NCBI GenBank assembly: GCA_028023455.1
Contig: JAQFVV010012434.1
Span: forward strand, 5,300,264 to 5,364,263
DNA length: 64,000 nucleotides
Reading direction: 5' to 3'
Source: Epiperipatus broadwayi
Lineage: Eukaryota > Onychophora > Udeonychophora > Euonychophora > Peripatidae
Under the pieces are notes generated by a model that was not told the origin of the DNA, did not search any database, and saw nothing but the letters and a program-made list of their open reading frames with translations. Position numbers and translations under genes: made by a program. Positions 22,580 through 35,168 of the stretch are shown here, piece after piece (positions within the stretch are counted from its first letter, which is position 1; every line of letters starts with the position of its first letter).

Positions 22580-22668
22580 TTAATTTATATGTCAAAGCGT
22601 TGACTGGGGAGCGAACCCGGGCCAGCTGCCTGGAAGGCAGTTATGCTAACCGCTAGGTCAGTGTTTTT
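22580..22668 (-). mobile_element. tRNA-derived SINE copy
   Basis: The minus strand shows a weakened A box (TGACCTAGCGGTTAGC), GGGTTCGCTCCCCAGTC as B box and CAACGCTTTGACATATAAATT as tail. It is the same family as 2658-2787. Flanks AGTGTGTTTTT and CAGTGTTTTT are short and similar, a possible target duplication. It inserted at the poly(A) end of a LINE relic. Confidence 0.75.
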
Positions 22669-22669
22669 A

Positions 22670-23810
22670 ATATTGAGATTGACCTTCTTTTCAGACAATA
22701 ATTGTTGAGCTACCTGAATTAGTTGTGAAAAAAGTAATATTTGATTAATATTTCATTTGTAGATAAATGTAATAACATTACATCATAAAGATAAGTTGAA
22801 GTTATGTCATTAAAATATAAGTTAATTTTAGAAATAGTTATAATAATAATATTAAAAAATGTTATTTTTAATTTTATATTCTTTTTTTACTTTGTAGAAT
22901 TGTTTTGGAATAAATAATCTATTAATGGATCTCTGTGTGCATTTATATATATTATTAATTTCAACAGCATATAAATAGCTTTTACTACTGCTTAAATATG
23001 ATTTATATATGTATATGTTTAAGCAATAAGTGTAAATAGTATGAAAAAATAAATATATTTATTTTTTTTTAAAAAAAAACAACCTATGATTCATTATATA
23101 GCTGGAAATTTTTTTTTGGAATTGTTATCTGATAATTAGATGAGTGGGAGATTTTAGAAGAAAGTTTTTTGCATTTTTTTTTAGGAAGAGGAAAAAATCG
23201 TTTGTTTTTTAAAGTCTAAAAAAAAATACTTTCCTCTCAAAACTTAAATAAACATTTAAATCCTATTTATATGTACTAAGTTATATGATTTATTTAATTA
23301 TATACTGATTAATTTAAAACAAGTCTAAATATTAAGGTTTAATGAATTTTAAAAATTATAATAGAAGAATAAAAGAATAAATTAAATCAACTAACTATCT
23401 ATTGTCTCTTAATGCTTGCTGAAGGTCTTACAATTCAGCATAAATATTTATAAATCTTTTATTTTCAAGGAATAATTTATTATTAAATACTGAATGTTAT
23501 TACCTAGCTATAAATAAATTTTATGAAAAAAATAACATATCCAATCCTATGCAAACTATTGTAGAGGAAAAATCGTCTTGCTGTATATATATAAGACAAT
23601 ATTTCTATAAAAACATTAAAAATTCACTGACAAGAAATTTAAGTTTATTCTAAATATATTTTCAAATTTTAATTCAGAAGTCCTACTTTAAATGCTTTAA
23701 CTTGTTATTATATATATATGAATGTATTTAATAATTAATAATATAGCAATTTATACACATATGAAATATTGTGAAATGAAACTGCTCTTTATATGTGCAC
23801 AATAAAATAA
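22670..23810. other. unassigned AT-rich DNA
   Basis: Low-complexity AT sequence with T and A runs. No coding homology, tRNA-like boxes or palindromic element was recognised. Confidence 0.5.
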
Positions 23811-23814
23811 ACAC

Positions 23815-24035
23815 ACACTATTCCATCAATAAATTTTGTAAAAACATAGGCGGTCCACTCATAATTGGTGCTTATTCTTTATATAACCCAATGTTTATTG
23901 ACCATGCTTGAATTTAGATTTAATCTAATTGCAAGCCTGCATTTTAAATCAGCATATTACTTGCACAAGGTCCGATTACATATCACAGGGAAGAGAAAGA
24001 TTCTCATTTTTAATTATTTTCCATACTAAACCTAA
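23815..24035 (-). repeat. inverted unit of the 24-26 kb repeat array
   Basis: The reverse complement of this segment aligns with the units that follow: AAGAATAAGCACCAATTATG, CGCCTATGTTTTTACAAAAT, and the TTGCAAGCCTG...CAGCATATTACTTGCAC stretch, which is the opposite-strand form of GTAGTATGCCAATTTAAAAA followed by TCAGGCTTGCAA. Confidence 0.7.
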
Positions 24036-24529
24036 TTAGTTATTATATAAAATAATTGATAAAATAGTGATTATTATACTTATGAAATATTTTGAAAGTA
24101 AACTATTTTTTACACATGATATATAATCTGAATTTGTGCAAATAATATGTCAATTTAAAAATCAGGCCTACAGATAAAATCAAGTCCTAAATTCAAGTGC
24201 AGTAAATAAATGGATTTATTTAAAAAATAACTCTAAGCATAAATGGACAACCTGTGCTTTTAAAACATTAATTAATAATAAAAAAATGCATGTCTATTTT
24301 GTAGTACATGTATGAAGAGTGCTTTAACTTCCACAATATTTCATATGTGGGAACATTGCTATATTATTAATTATTTATATACCAACTAAGGTTCAATATC
24401 ACAGATAGTTAAAAATGAGAAACTTTTTTTTCTGTGAAATATAATCCAACTTGTGAAAGTAGTATGCCAATTTAAAAATCAGGCTTGCAATAGGATCAAG
24501 CATGGTCCATAAATGGTGGTATATTTAAC

Positions 24530-25320
24530 TCCTTGGGTTTCTGACACTTTGTATTGTTCCATTTCAAACCTTTCTGTTCTTATAAAATCTTTATTTTATA
24601 CTAAAAGTCAATAAATTGGATTTGATTTTCTTTTCATTTAATTTTATAAGCAAATAATGGTTTAAAAAATCACATTTGACCATTTTAAATATTTAAAAAC
24701 TGACCTGTAAATACAACAATGTATCATAAATAACATAACAGATATTTATATAAACACTAAAACTAAAAATTAATTAATTCATTTTTGTTTTAAGTTTCTT
24801 TTCTTAATGTAAACAAAGACAGATAATAATAATTCTATCAAATTCCATTTTAAAATCTGATATTTTTACAAAAATTACAATATTTTAAAATAATTTAATA
24901 CCAAGTCAATTCTGACAGATAATAATATAATAGACATTCATTTTTTTCTTTACATTATGGTCAAATTAAACATAAATTAATAAATTGAAAGTTTATCTAT
25001 TTCTTTATAATAGTCAACTAAAATTAGTATGTAAAGATAATCAAAAATATCCTATAAACAAGCAAAAAATCATGTTTCAATATACTTCAAAATCTTCACA
25101 TGAAAACTATAACAGGGATTTCCTTCTGACAAAAAACCAGTTTGGTCTTAACTGCAGTCCTAAGAAGCTGATCTCTTCAGAATTGTTTTTCAACTTTAAC
25201 ATCAAGAAAAGCATTATGCTAAAATCTACTTTTTAAAAAACTCACAGGGCATTATCATGTAAGATAATGTTAATACTACAATCTAAACTTATGGAACTGT
25301 AGTGCTTTTTCTGAGAAAAC
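24530..25320. other. unrelated segment inserted within the repeat array
   Basis: The repeat unit breaks off at about 24525 and resumes at about 25325. The intervening sequence shows no coding homology, terminal repeat or tail that I could define. Confidence 0.45.
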
Positions 25321-25737
25321 TTTCAACAATTTAAGGTAAAAAAAAAAACAGCTCTAAATATATGTGAATCACCTATGTTTTTAAAATATTTCTTGATGGG
25401 AGAGTGCTTGTATGAAGAGCAATTTCCTTCCATAATATTTCATAGTATATAAATTCCTATATTATTAAATATTACATATCTATCACAAGTAGTTAAAAAA
25501 GAAAATTTTTTCTTCCCTCTGATATATAATCTGAATTTAAAAATCAGGCTCACAATAAGATCAAGACCCAAATTCAAGTGTGAACAATAAATATTGTTTC
25601 TTAAAAAATAAGCTCTAATTATGGGTGGAACACTTATACTTTTAAAACACTTATTGAAAAGAAAGTGCATGTCTATTTTATATTTTATAGATGAAGAGTA
25701 GTTTTCTTCCAATATTTCATCAATGTATAAATCATTA

Positions 25738-25805
25738 TATATATATATATATATATATATATAATGATTTATACATATGATATATATATATATATATATA
25801 TATAT
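25738..25805. repeat. (TA)n microsatellite in palindromic setting
   Basis: Two TA runs flank TAATGATTTATACATATGA, and ATCATTATA / TATAATGAT give a local palindrome. It lies inside one unit of the array. Confidence 0.9.
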
Positions 25806-26390
25806 ATCAACTAATATGGTTCAGTATTACAAGTAGTTAAAAATAAAAAACTTTCTTTTTCCTATGATATATAATCTGATCTAATACAAGTAGTTTGCCA
25901 ATTTAAAAATCAGGCTCATTGTAAGGATTACACCCTAAATTCAAAATACTATCAGTAAATGTTGATTTATTTAAAGAATAAACTCTAAGTATGATTTGAT
26001 CACCTATGCTTTTAAAATATTTATTGACAGAAGAGTGTGTCAATTTTATAGCATGTGTGTAAAGAGTAGCTTCCTTCCACAATATTATTTTTTCTTGGAT
26101 CATGAAAGGACATATAAATATAAATTTAAGTTTGATATTGAAAGTAAAAGAGAATCCACAATAAAAGAAAAATTAAGGAGGCAATTTTAATAAATAGAAA
26201 TAAAATGAATATAATTAATAGACAAGCTGCTAATATTAAAATTTGAGAATCATGAAATTTGAGTTGATGATGTGTGCTTTCATTATGTTTTTTGAATTTA
26301 ATGGCAGTTTAGGAGGGTTAAGGAATTAACCAAAAGTACTTTTGCAGATTGAAATACTGTATATAATAGTTAATTACTATTATATATATA

Positions 26391-26560
26391 AATTATTATT
26401 TTTGGGAATAAACCGTGTATTATTTTGCATTATAATCCGATATTTTGATGGACTAGCAATCTTGAGGACTAGCAACCGCCATTATCAAGATTGCTAGTCC
26501 ATCGAAATATCGGATTGTAATGCAAAATATTAAATGGTTTATTCCCAAAAAGAATAATTT
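26391..26560. mobile_element. palindromic MITE with 75-bp arms
   Basis: The left arm 26391-26465 and right arm 26485-26560 are near-perfect reverse complements (ATCCGATATTTTGATGGACT against AGTCCATCGAAATATCGGAT). They are separated by a 19-base spacer (GGACTAGCAACCGCCATTA). The spacer repeats part of the arm (GGACTAGCAA). A TA-rich sequence borders the left. High arm identity suggests a young insertion or gene conversion between arms. Lack of any ORF fits a non-autonomous DNA transposon. Confidence 0.85.
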
Positions 26561-26564
26561 ATCT

Positions 26565-27725
26565 ACACCATACAACCGTGAAAACATTAAATACAATATA
26601 TATATCACTATAAAGTAATATTAGATGAATATTAAATTATATATAAACCATTTTATTTGCTATTAATAAATTTTATGTAGTGATACTTTAATATGCAAAA
26701 ATATGATATGTAATTATATATATATATACATGCACACCCATTCATTAGTGAATGCACGATTAGTTTTATTAAGGAATAAAATGATTATAATATAAACGTT
26801 TTTAATTAAAAAGAATTAGAACTTAATTAATAATTAATGTTATTTTAATTTCGATATACATTTGAAAATATATATGAATAAATATATATGTGGATCAAAT
26901 AAGTTTTTTTTGGCTTATTACTATTTTATAATAGTCCAGTGTTTTATAGTTAAAACTAGGTAAAATAAATATTTACATGTGTTTGGATAAGTTATGCCTA
27001 AAAATTGATTCTTAAAAAAATAATACGAATATATTGTTTATTTTATTATATATACTATATATCAAGGTGAAAATAAATTCTAATTTGTGCAATATATTAT
27101 AGACTTATATTGAATGTTTTATTTAACTGTAGTATTTCTATTAGTTAAAAAAAATGTTCAGTGATTATCTTTTTGACTTTATTAAATGAAACAATGACTT
27201 TTAAAATTATATTTACAACAATGACTTAACATAGATATCATCTTCATCATTTTCAATCATTGTTGATACACTAAAAGATGATGGTCTTTCTAAGTTTAAT
27301 TCAGTTTTGCTGATTTCTAGCCTTTCTTCTTCTCAACACACTAGAAAACTTTTTTATTTTATCCATTTATCTTAGCACTTTCCTCATTTGACTACCAGCC
27401 ACTACTTTGGCTTGCAACTTTACAGCCTCTTGGAAATAAGGGCTATAATTTAATTTTGTCTATCATGATTATAAATATTTTATTTTTAAAAAAATATCAT
27501 TTGCACAAACATTCATCCTGACTTCAAGAAAAATCAACTGCTATCAGGCAACTGAGAAGAAAGCCTATGGTATTTCTGGATCTTAAATTCAAAGATAAAA
27601 AAAAAAAAAAACTATATATAAATTCATTACACTGGCTTATGCATTTTGCTGAACAGTCCATTCATGTTTATTTACTACATGAATAATAATATAATAATAA
27701 CAACTACAACAAAAAAAAATGTAGA
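26565..27725. other. unassigned AT-rich DNA
   Basis: No recognisable coding region. A less AT-rich patch at 27250-27450 reads on the minus strand as YFQEAVKLQAKVVAGSQMRK with stops; I do not recognise it. Confidence 0.4.
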
Positions 27726-27729
27726 GGGT

Positions 27730-27822
27730 TATATATTAGGAATTTGCCCTGACTGGTTCTTAAAAACTCAAAGAGGAATCAAAAAGTCTCCTTTCAGTTA
27801 ACAGCAAATTTCATGCTGCAGT
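27730..27822 (-). repeat. dispersed repeat, partner of 5525-5620
   Basis: The reverse complement contains TTAACTGAAAGGAGACTTTT, TGATTCCTCTTTGAG and GGGCAAATTCCTAAT, matching the plus-strand copy at 5525-5620. Neither copy contains a credible ORF. Confidence 0.65.
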
Positions 27823-27829
27823 AAATACA

Positions 27830-29755
27830 AATATATTGTAAACTATTTATATAAATTGGTTGAGAATATCTATTCATATTATGTGTGAATGATCATTATA
27901 AAATATAATAAGAATGACAAAATAATAAACTTATCAATATGTTAAATCTATTCATGGAACAATTAAGTCCAAAAAAGTGAATATTATTTGTAAGTTTATT
28001 TAAATAATTATGTTATACATTTATTTTTAGAAAGCATTTACCTGCTTTACTTAAATGATAGGATGTAAAAGTAAAAAAGACTTATCTATATGTAATCTAA
28101 TCTATTGCTTAAAAATTTTTAAGAAGTTTGAGCACTGAGTGTGTCAATTGGAGTCATAATCCATCAATATTTAGCTTATAATCTAATGCTGCATTAATCT
28201 ATGCAGATTTCTGTATATGATTATATCTTTATTTTAATTACTTGTTTCATTAAACTTCTTGAATTAGGCAACTTCTTACAAGTACTTGATTTTATTGAAT
28301 AATTTTGATAAAAAATGATTTCATTAGACAAATGAATTTTAATTTTATATACACAATGTATAGATATGTTAAGGTATTATTATATGATTTCATAATGTTT
28401 TCAAATATAATTTGATTATAGATTTATTAATATATTTTATAACTCAGTAAAAAATAAGTTTTACAAAAAGAATTAGTGTTTATGGTTTATATTTTTTTCC
28501 TTATCAATCACGGATATATATATAATTTGACAGTTATAATTGTTTTCTCTTTTCTGTCAAGAGATTTAAACTGAAAAGGCATACATCCGTTTACAAATAT
28601 ATTTTATTCATGCTGTCTGTGCTTTCAATACTTAAGTATCATAATTATAGCTTTATATATATATGTAGAAATTATTGATATTGAAATAAAAATAATTTGA
28701 AATGATTTATTTAAAGAGGAAATATTAAGTATCAAAAAAATTCTGTTGTTTTAACTTGAAATATTTATCAGAAACTGTGCATTTTGAAATGGAGATTTAT
28801 ATCATCATGGTTTGTATCTTCATATGTAATAAATTTTGAAAGTAATACTAATTCCTATTATTAACAAATTTATCATTAATTTTGAAAATATATAAATATT
28901 TTTATTATATTTCTTGTAACTTGATTTTGCAAATAAAAACTTCAAAATTTTTTGGATTATTATTTTCACTATATTTTTGTAAATAGTAAACCAACAGCAA
29001 TCTTATGATGTCAAAAAAAAAAAAAAAGCTGACATATTAATACAGAGTGAAATAGAAATATCGAATGTGCATTTTTAGGAAGACATGCTCTACATTTTAA
29101 CTTGAATTTTCCCACCCTTGAATACAAATAATAAATAATCTATTTTAAAGTTTTGAATTTTAGTCTTCAAATTCATAAAAAAATGAGTCTGATGGGATAT
29201 AAAATGTTTTATATTTAGATGAATTAGAGATTCCTGTATGTAGGCCCTATGCTCAGTGACCCTATTAACCAAGTTAAATTTTCCTTTCCTCTGAAACTAT
29301 TTTATTTTATATCACAATAATTTATTTACTCCTTGCTTTTTATTGCCAAATTATTTTTTTAGTTTTTATTCATTTTGTAATTCTCTTATGCTTTTGTTTT
29401 ATTAATTCCTTGTCCTGTCTTCATATTCTCCATTTTTGTTATAAAGCTCTTCTTTTTCCATTATTACTTTTATCTTTGGATTTTTTATACTTTGAATACA
29501 ATTTATTCTAATTCTCTTTTAATACATTAAATAACATAAAATTCATTAATTTGTTGTATTGCTTATCTTTGTTATTTTAATCACTCCCTCAGATAAAGTA
29601 TCTAATAAATGTTTAATGTTCATCATTTCTATATAAATCACATCTACATTTTTGTCTTCTTCCTTTAGAGTTTAAAATTTCTCTAACAATAACTTTCTTT
29701 AGTGTTATAAAATAATATTATTAATAATAATAGTCATTCCTAAATGAATAGAAAG
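27830..29755. other. unassigned AT-rich DNA
   Basis: Low-complexity AT sequence with A-runs (for example about 29014-29027). Nothing was recognised on either strand. Confidence 0.5.
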
Positions 29756-29759
29756 GAAA

Positions 29760-30250
29760 AAACTGTTCTAGAAATGAGTTTTATAATGATTATACAAAGC
29801 AATCAGTGAATTACAAATGTGTCCATGTATGAATTGCGGGATCATTTTTATGTTTACTTGATATTTTACAGATGTTGTCTTTTAATTTCTTCAGCAAAAA
29901 ACTTCTTTCTGGAATATTTCAACAATGTAGCTCTCCAGTATATTCTATTCTCTACTATGTCTTCCCAATGGAAACCAATTGATATTGTATTTTTTTAGAA
30001 GGTTTTTGAGGTAGTTCTTGTAATCTAGACTGGGTCTATCTTTGCCATGAAAATCTCACTCTAGTTCCCCATAAAACACTCATCTTACATTGTTCATTCT
30101 TTTTCACCCTCAATTATTTTCTTGCAATATATTCTCAGTGTTATTCCACTTCTAAAATAAATTGATTATATATTAACTTTGTATGTTATAAAACCTTTCT
30201 TGTCCAAGTGTTTGTTGGCCACTCTCAAACCCTATTTTTATTATTTTTTA
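29760..30250 (-). pseudogene. antisense LINE 3'-end relic, second copy of the 3274-4000 family
   Basis: Nucleotide landmarks shared with 3274-4000 in the same order: ATTTACTTGATATTTTAC-like, GTATATTCTATTCTCTACTA (against GTATTCTATTCCTTACCATA), AATTGATATTGTATTTTTTT and CTAGTTCCCCATAAAACACT (against GAGTTCACTATAAAATACTT), then TTGTTCATTCTTTTT. No frame is open for more than a few codons. Only the order of landmarks ties it to the LINE tail. Confidence 0.5.
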
Positions 30251-30254
30251 TTCA

Positions 30255-33200
30255 CTTTCCCCACATAATATAATTAACACATTATTTTTACTTTCTATTT
30301 TCATTTATATATCATGTTATTAATTTTCTTTTAATTTTCACAATGTTTGTTCAATGAAATGAATAGATGATGCACTGTGAAAATTATGTTTAATAAAATA
30401 TTATAATTTATTTTTACTTGTGCTTTAATTAACTTTTTTTTTTTACAGAATTTTTTTTCTTTAATGTGTTATTTATTAAATTGTTTTATCTACTAATTCT
30501 AAGTGAAACTCACAATTCTTTTTTTTTTTTTAAATGAACAGTATATTTGCACTAGGACTATGATCGAGTGGTAATTAGGACTTGATGATCATTTATAATT
30601 TTGCCATTTATAATTTATTGTTTATCATATGGTCAGTTAAAGTCCCAAGTATGTTAGAGTATCAGCTTACAATATCAAAAAATAAGCACATCACAGTCCT
30701 CTGAATCATTCAAGGGCTACGATTTATTGTTTTTCTTTTATATCCTGAATTGAAGACCAAACTACTCAGTTAATTTAAAATAGTTTTCTACTAGAATTGT
30801 AATAATATTTTTAAATTCCCTTATTACAGTTTTTTGTTCTTTTACTGTCCTTTTTAAAATATTGAGAAATGTTTTAATCATACTAAAAAAACGTACATTA
30901 AATTTTAAAATTCTATCACGTTTATTGCCTTAAGTTTCCAGAATAGAAATTTGACAAAAACTTCAAGATGCTTTCGGTAGCCATCTGTTTGTGTATATAT
31001 ATGTATATTAATTTAAAAACAACTTTTAATAATATATATTATCATGATTATAATTAAGTTTGATTAAATAAGTTAAATCCACCAAGTAAAGAAAAGAAAA
31101 TTCTTTTTAATACAAACGCTTTATTAAATATCAAATAATTCCATAGTTAAAACTTTTAAAATTAACGTCAATCGTCTTCTATTTTGTTTGGTTGGTAAAT
31201 GAAGGCTTTGGATTGCCATAAACTGTAATTGCTTTTCAATGCTTTAGGAGACCAAACAAAAGGATAATTAGATATTTCATTTCTTAAATTATTTAATATT
31301 GGTTAATTTTATAAAACTAAAAAAAAAATAATGCCACAGTTAAAGTTTAATTTTGTTTCAATAATAACCGATTTTACTTCTGCATTACTAGGCGTACATT
31401 AAATCAGCTTAAAATTGCTACTCCATATTTAATTCATTTGAAAACTTGGTTTTCAAATGCACTTATTTGCTGGTGGAGTTTTGGGCTGATTGTTACATTG
31501 TTCTCAACATAATAGTGTCTCGCTGTCTGTATAACAAGGTTAATTTGTTTAACGTTTACTTTTGATCTTACTTATAATGGTAGTAGCAAATTGCACTGTG
31601 TTATGCAGGTAATTTACCAGGGGGTGCTAGTAGTCCGTTGACTAATCTAATAATTATGAATTACAGTAAAATTCAATTATGGTCCGATGAGTAAGACCTA
31701 TATAAAAAGATTTCTAATCTTTCATTTGGAAAGAATTGCAATTTAAAAAGAAAAAATGCTTACGAGGAATGAAAATATTTTAAATATATGTTTAAACTTA
31801 TTATTTTGAAATTTTTATAATTAAACTATCTATTTATTAAGAATTTATTATTTTTCTGAAGTTAGCGTTAAAATTAAGAATATATTTTTCGTCTTAAAAT
31901 TAAAAAAAAAAAATTAAGACGGGAAACAAATTTGCCGAAATAATAATACAGTATATATATATGAGTCACTTTAATTCTGGTAAAATAATCCCAGCGTAAA
32001 TTTTATTAAAATTACAATAATTAAATAAATGGTGGGTTCTTTATGATGACTATTTTTTTAAATTAGAAAATACATTCCTTTAAAAACTGAATTTTAGGCG
32101 TTGAGAACATTTCAACGAAATTCATACGGTCTTGTTGTGAAGCGTTGAACAATAATGGCTCAGCAAAATTTAGTTGGAGTTTTAAATATTTAAGATGCTA
32201 GTAATAAATTGTGTTAATGTATTGACAAACAACAGCATTCATCAATCTTGATAATCAAGTATTCGAATAGAGTATTCTATTGTCTGATTACTTTAAACAG
32301 AAGACGCAATAATATACTTTAAAGTAGCTTTACAAAGCCTATTATAGGGCTAGACTTTTACAAAGCTGTACTGTAGAAAAAATTCATATTCCAAAATCTT
32401 TTCATAGAAAAATTGTAGTGAGTATATATATAAAGCATCAGATGACTTCAGTGTATACAATATTTTACGATTTAGTTCTTCCACCTATTGTAAATTAAAA
32501 TAGTTGCCAGATGGTAGTACTTATTAACTCTTATCCGGTGCTCTTTTATTCACATTCACAGATTAGTTTCTAACTTACAACTACTGGATAAAATGTACGT
32601 TAGCATTACACTTGAGCAATACAGGAACACTAGATCTGGGTCCATAAACCAGAAATTAGTCTAGATATGTGGTAAGAAAGAACTGGGTAGGGATGAAATA
32701 GAAAGAATAGTTTGTTTCTGTAGGCATATATATATATATTAATGAGTATGAATCAAACAAACATACAATTGTAGACATTGGAGTAAGGGGAGGGGGGCAT
32801 GCTAGAGTAAGTATTTTATGTAATTAACATATTCCAATGCAGTATTTATTTTTAAAATGTTAATTTGGATGGATTAAATAGTTTTACTTTTACAGTGTTT
32901 ATTGTTCCTGTATTTAAAATTAATTAATAAAATATATTTATGTTATTCATTTAGTATTCACAATTGTAAAGCCTGCACAAAAATGTTTATCTCTTTAGGG
33001 CAATTTACATTTAACAAATCTAACATCTGATTTCAATATAAAGATGTTCCATTGTTTGTTCTAATGTATAAGATGTGTAAATTTAATATGGGAACTGGTG
33101 ATAACTTTATCCATGCCCATTAAAAATATAGAGACTAAAAATTGAAATTAATATTACCTTGCTAATTCCCATTATATTTTTGTTACTATATAGTTAAATC

Positions 33201-34205
33201 TGTTTTTGGCTTCTTGATTACAAAAATTTTATCCATATGTTGCTTGTAATTACATATGTATGTGCAGCTGCTTGCTATTTTTATGACATTGAGAATCAAA
33301 TCTGTGTCAGATTTAAAATTATTTTAGATTCCAATAATGCTTAAGATTTTTAATTCTTTTTTTTCTTTTTTTTTGGTAGTGTGTCTATATGCAATCCAGT
33401 TTATCTCCTAATATTGTGTTTAGTAAATAGATATTTAGATACTTGTAGCTAACTAACAAACAAATATAAAAAAATACTCACACCCTAGAGAAAAATGCTT
33501 TCTTCTTTACCATTTTTTATAAGAGACTGTTGATAGATTAGCCTCACATTGGGCAATTTGAAACTGTTTATCTTTGCATATAAATAGTATAAACTTAATT
33601 TAACTTTTCTGCTATAAAATGACAGCTTTCTTAAAAAGATTTAGATATGGGATAGTGACCTGGGCCAACTGATGAGTACTGGTTCAGCATGAAATGCATC
33701 TTGAGGGTCATTTGTCTTTTATTATATCTATAAACATTAATTATGCTGAGAATAAATAATTAAATGGTTTATTATTTTATTGCTTAGGAATTCATAAGAA
33801 GTTCAAACAGTAGAACTGATAATCTGAGTTAGAATGCATAGATTTTAAACTCCAATCACTTTCTTCATCCACCAGACTATGCAGGATATCTATGAAGATA
33901 AAATGCACATCACAAGTAGAATGTAAATTCTTACTTTTTTTTTTGCTTATTAGCTTAAAATTTTGAATCTATTCATGCACTATAATCTTATTCTATATCA
34001 CCAAAGTTGTTTTTTTAAATGTAGTAAAGAGTGTAATTTGTAAAGAGATTAGATGAATGAATGAGTGGTTAAATAGATCATTGCTGATATATTCACATAA
34101 ACTAGTTAAATTATAACTTAATTTACATTTTAATGTATTTTATTATTATTTCATTTAATAGTGAAGATATGAAATTTATTTTAATGAAATATTATTATAT
34201 TTTAG
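30255..34205. other. AT-rich DNA upstream of the FBXL7 exon; probably intron
   Basis: No earlier FBXL7 exon was recognised. A perfect 11-bp inverted repeat (CATTTGAAAAC, 3-base loop) lies at 31435-31459. The rest is AT-rich with homopolymers. It ends with the 3' splice site ATTATATTTTAG (last base 34205). Confidence 0.5.
34190..34205 (+). other. 3' splice acceptor of the FBXL7 exon
   Basis: ATTATTATATTTTAG is T-rich, lacks an internal AG and ends in TAG directly before AAAACATTC. An alternative acceptor, TTTCATTTAATAG, ends at about 34161. I prefer the later site because no protein similarity lies between them, but this is not decisive. Confidence 0.55.
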
Positions 34206-35162
34206 AAAACATTCAAACAGTAGAAGTTTCATGGTATGAAGAAAATACATCTGAATATGGAACTCAAGATGACACTGTTGGTCCATCGGGAGAAGATATA
34301 CCTTTAACATGTGCTGGATTATCTTTACATGATGTTGAGTGTGAATGCGGTTTACCATGCAGCCTGAACAATTGTTCTGGTGATAACAGAATACCTCAGC
34401 ATTTGCTTCACAATCATAACATTTCCATTATGACAGACTCCTCACTGTCTTACACAAGTACTCCAACATCTTCAAATGATGAAACAGCTCCTGGATCCAA
34501 TGATTCAGGAGCAGTACATTTGCAACCTCATTATAGTCATTTGAAAAGAAAAAATATTACGAAAGAGAAAAATAGTGTATGGACTAATGCAAGTGATGAT
34601 ATAAAGTGCAAAACTGTTTTAAAACTTCAACCCTGTACCAAACAAACTTCATTGCTTTCAAAAGGATGGCATCCAAAACAAAACATCCCAAAGAGAATGT
34701 ATGGACTTTCACATAAACCTTCTACCTGTTCATTCAATCCTAAAATATCTTATTCCTCAAATTTTGATAAACTAGAAGATTTTATGATTGTAAGAATTTT
34801 TTCTTATTTAAACACAAATTATATTTGTACTTGTGCTCAAGTTTGTCGAAGATGGTATTTTTTGGCTTGGGATCCACAGTTATGGAGTAGTGTTGCTTTA
34901 AATGGAGAATCCTTACAAATAGATTATGCTCTTAGAATGATAATAAAAAGACTCAGTCGAGAAACGCCAAATGTTTGCCTTACAATTGAAAAACTATCTA
35001 TAAGTCGAGGTACAAAACTAACAGATCGAGGATTATACTTAGTAACAAGATGGTGTCCTGAACTTCATTATCTACAATTAAAATATTGTAACCAAATAAC
35101 TAATGCAGCAATATTTGATTTAGTTTCAAGATGTGTAAATTTAAGACATCTGGATTTGACAG
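34206..35162 (+). CDS. FBXL7: F-box/LRR-repeat protein 7-like, large internal exon (partial CDS)
   Basis: FBXL proteins are substrate receptors of SCF (Skp1-Cullin1-F-box) ubiquitin ligases: the F-box binds Skp1 and the leucine-rich repeats bind the substrate. This exon encodes about 319 residues. Residues 1-185 are Ser/Thr-rich and probably disordered. The F-box follows at about 186-230 (FDKLEDFMIVRIFSYL...CAQVCRRWYFLAWDPQLWSSV), then LRR-type repeats (LTDRGLYLVTRWCPELHYLQ; ITNAAIFDLVSRCVNLRHLD). RLSRETPNVCLTIE matches the FBXL7-specific linker. The exon starts after a pyrimidine-rich ATTATATTTTAG acceptor; the open frame continues upstream to 34133 but shows no similarity there. It ends at GACAG/GTAAGT, so an intron follows LRHLDLTG. 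The first codon is split (phase 1). Vertebrate FBXL7 is about 490 residues, so the start and the later repeats are missing here and must lie outside the window or in unrecognised exons. Confidence 0.9.
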
Positions 35163-35168
35163 GTAAGT
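35163..35168 (+). other. 5' splice donor of the FBXL7 exon
   Basis: CAG/GTAAGT is a consensus donor, and the frame closes with TGA a few codons into the intron. Confidence 0.9.

Larger units (their letters stand above)
24100..26100 (+). repeat. diverged tandem array, unit about 315 bp, interrupted
   Basis: The landmark CAATTTAAAAATCAGGC (or its truncated form) occurs at 24151, 24468, 25534 and 25899. Each is followed by an AAATTCAAG...AAATAAA block, then TCACCTATGCTTTTAAAATA-like, TTATTGA..GAGAGTG and CTTCCA.AATATTTCAT blocks. The spacing is 317 bp for the first pair and 365 bp for the last, where a TA microsatellite (25738-25805) accounts for the extra length. The middle spacing of 1066 bp equals one unit plus about 750-790 bp of unrelated sequence at roughly 24530-25320. 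The function is unknown; it may be an old satellite or the internal repeats of a large non-autonomous element. Confidence 0.75.

Noticed and set aside
24100-26100. CRISPR-like array
   Set aside because: Units are about 315 bp, diverged and AT-rich in a eukaryotic intergenic setting; there are no short identical repeats with unique spacers.
32600-32700. Possible further copy of the SINE-like family (CCAGAAATTAGTCTAGATAT)
   Set aside because: Similarity is limited to about 20 bases without the other family blocks.
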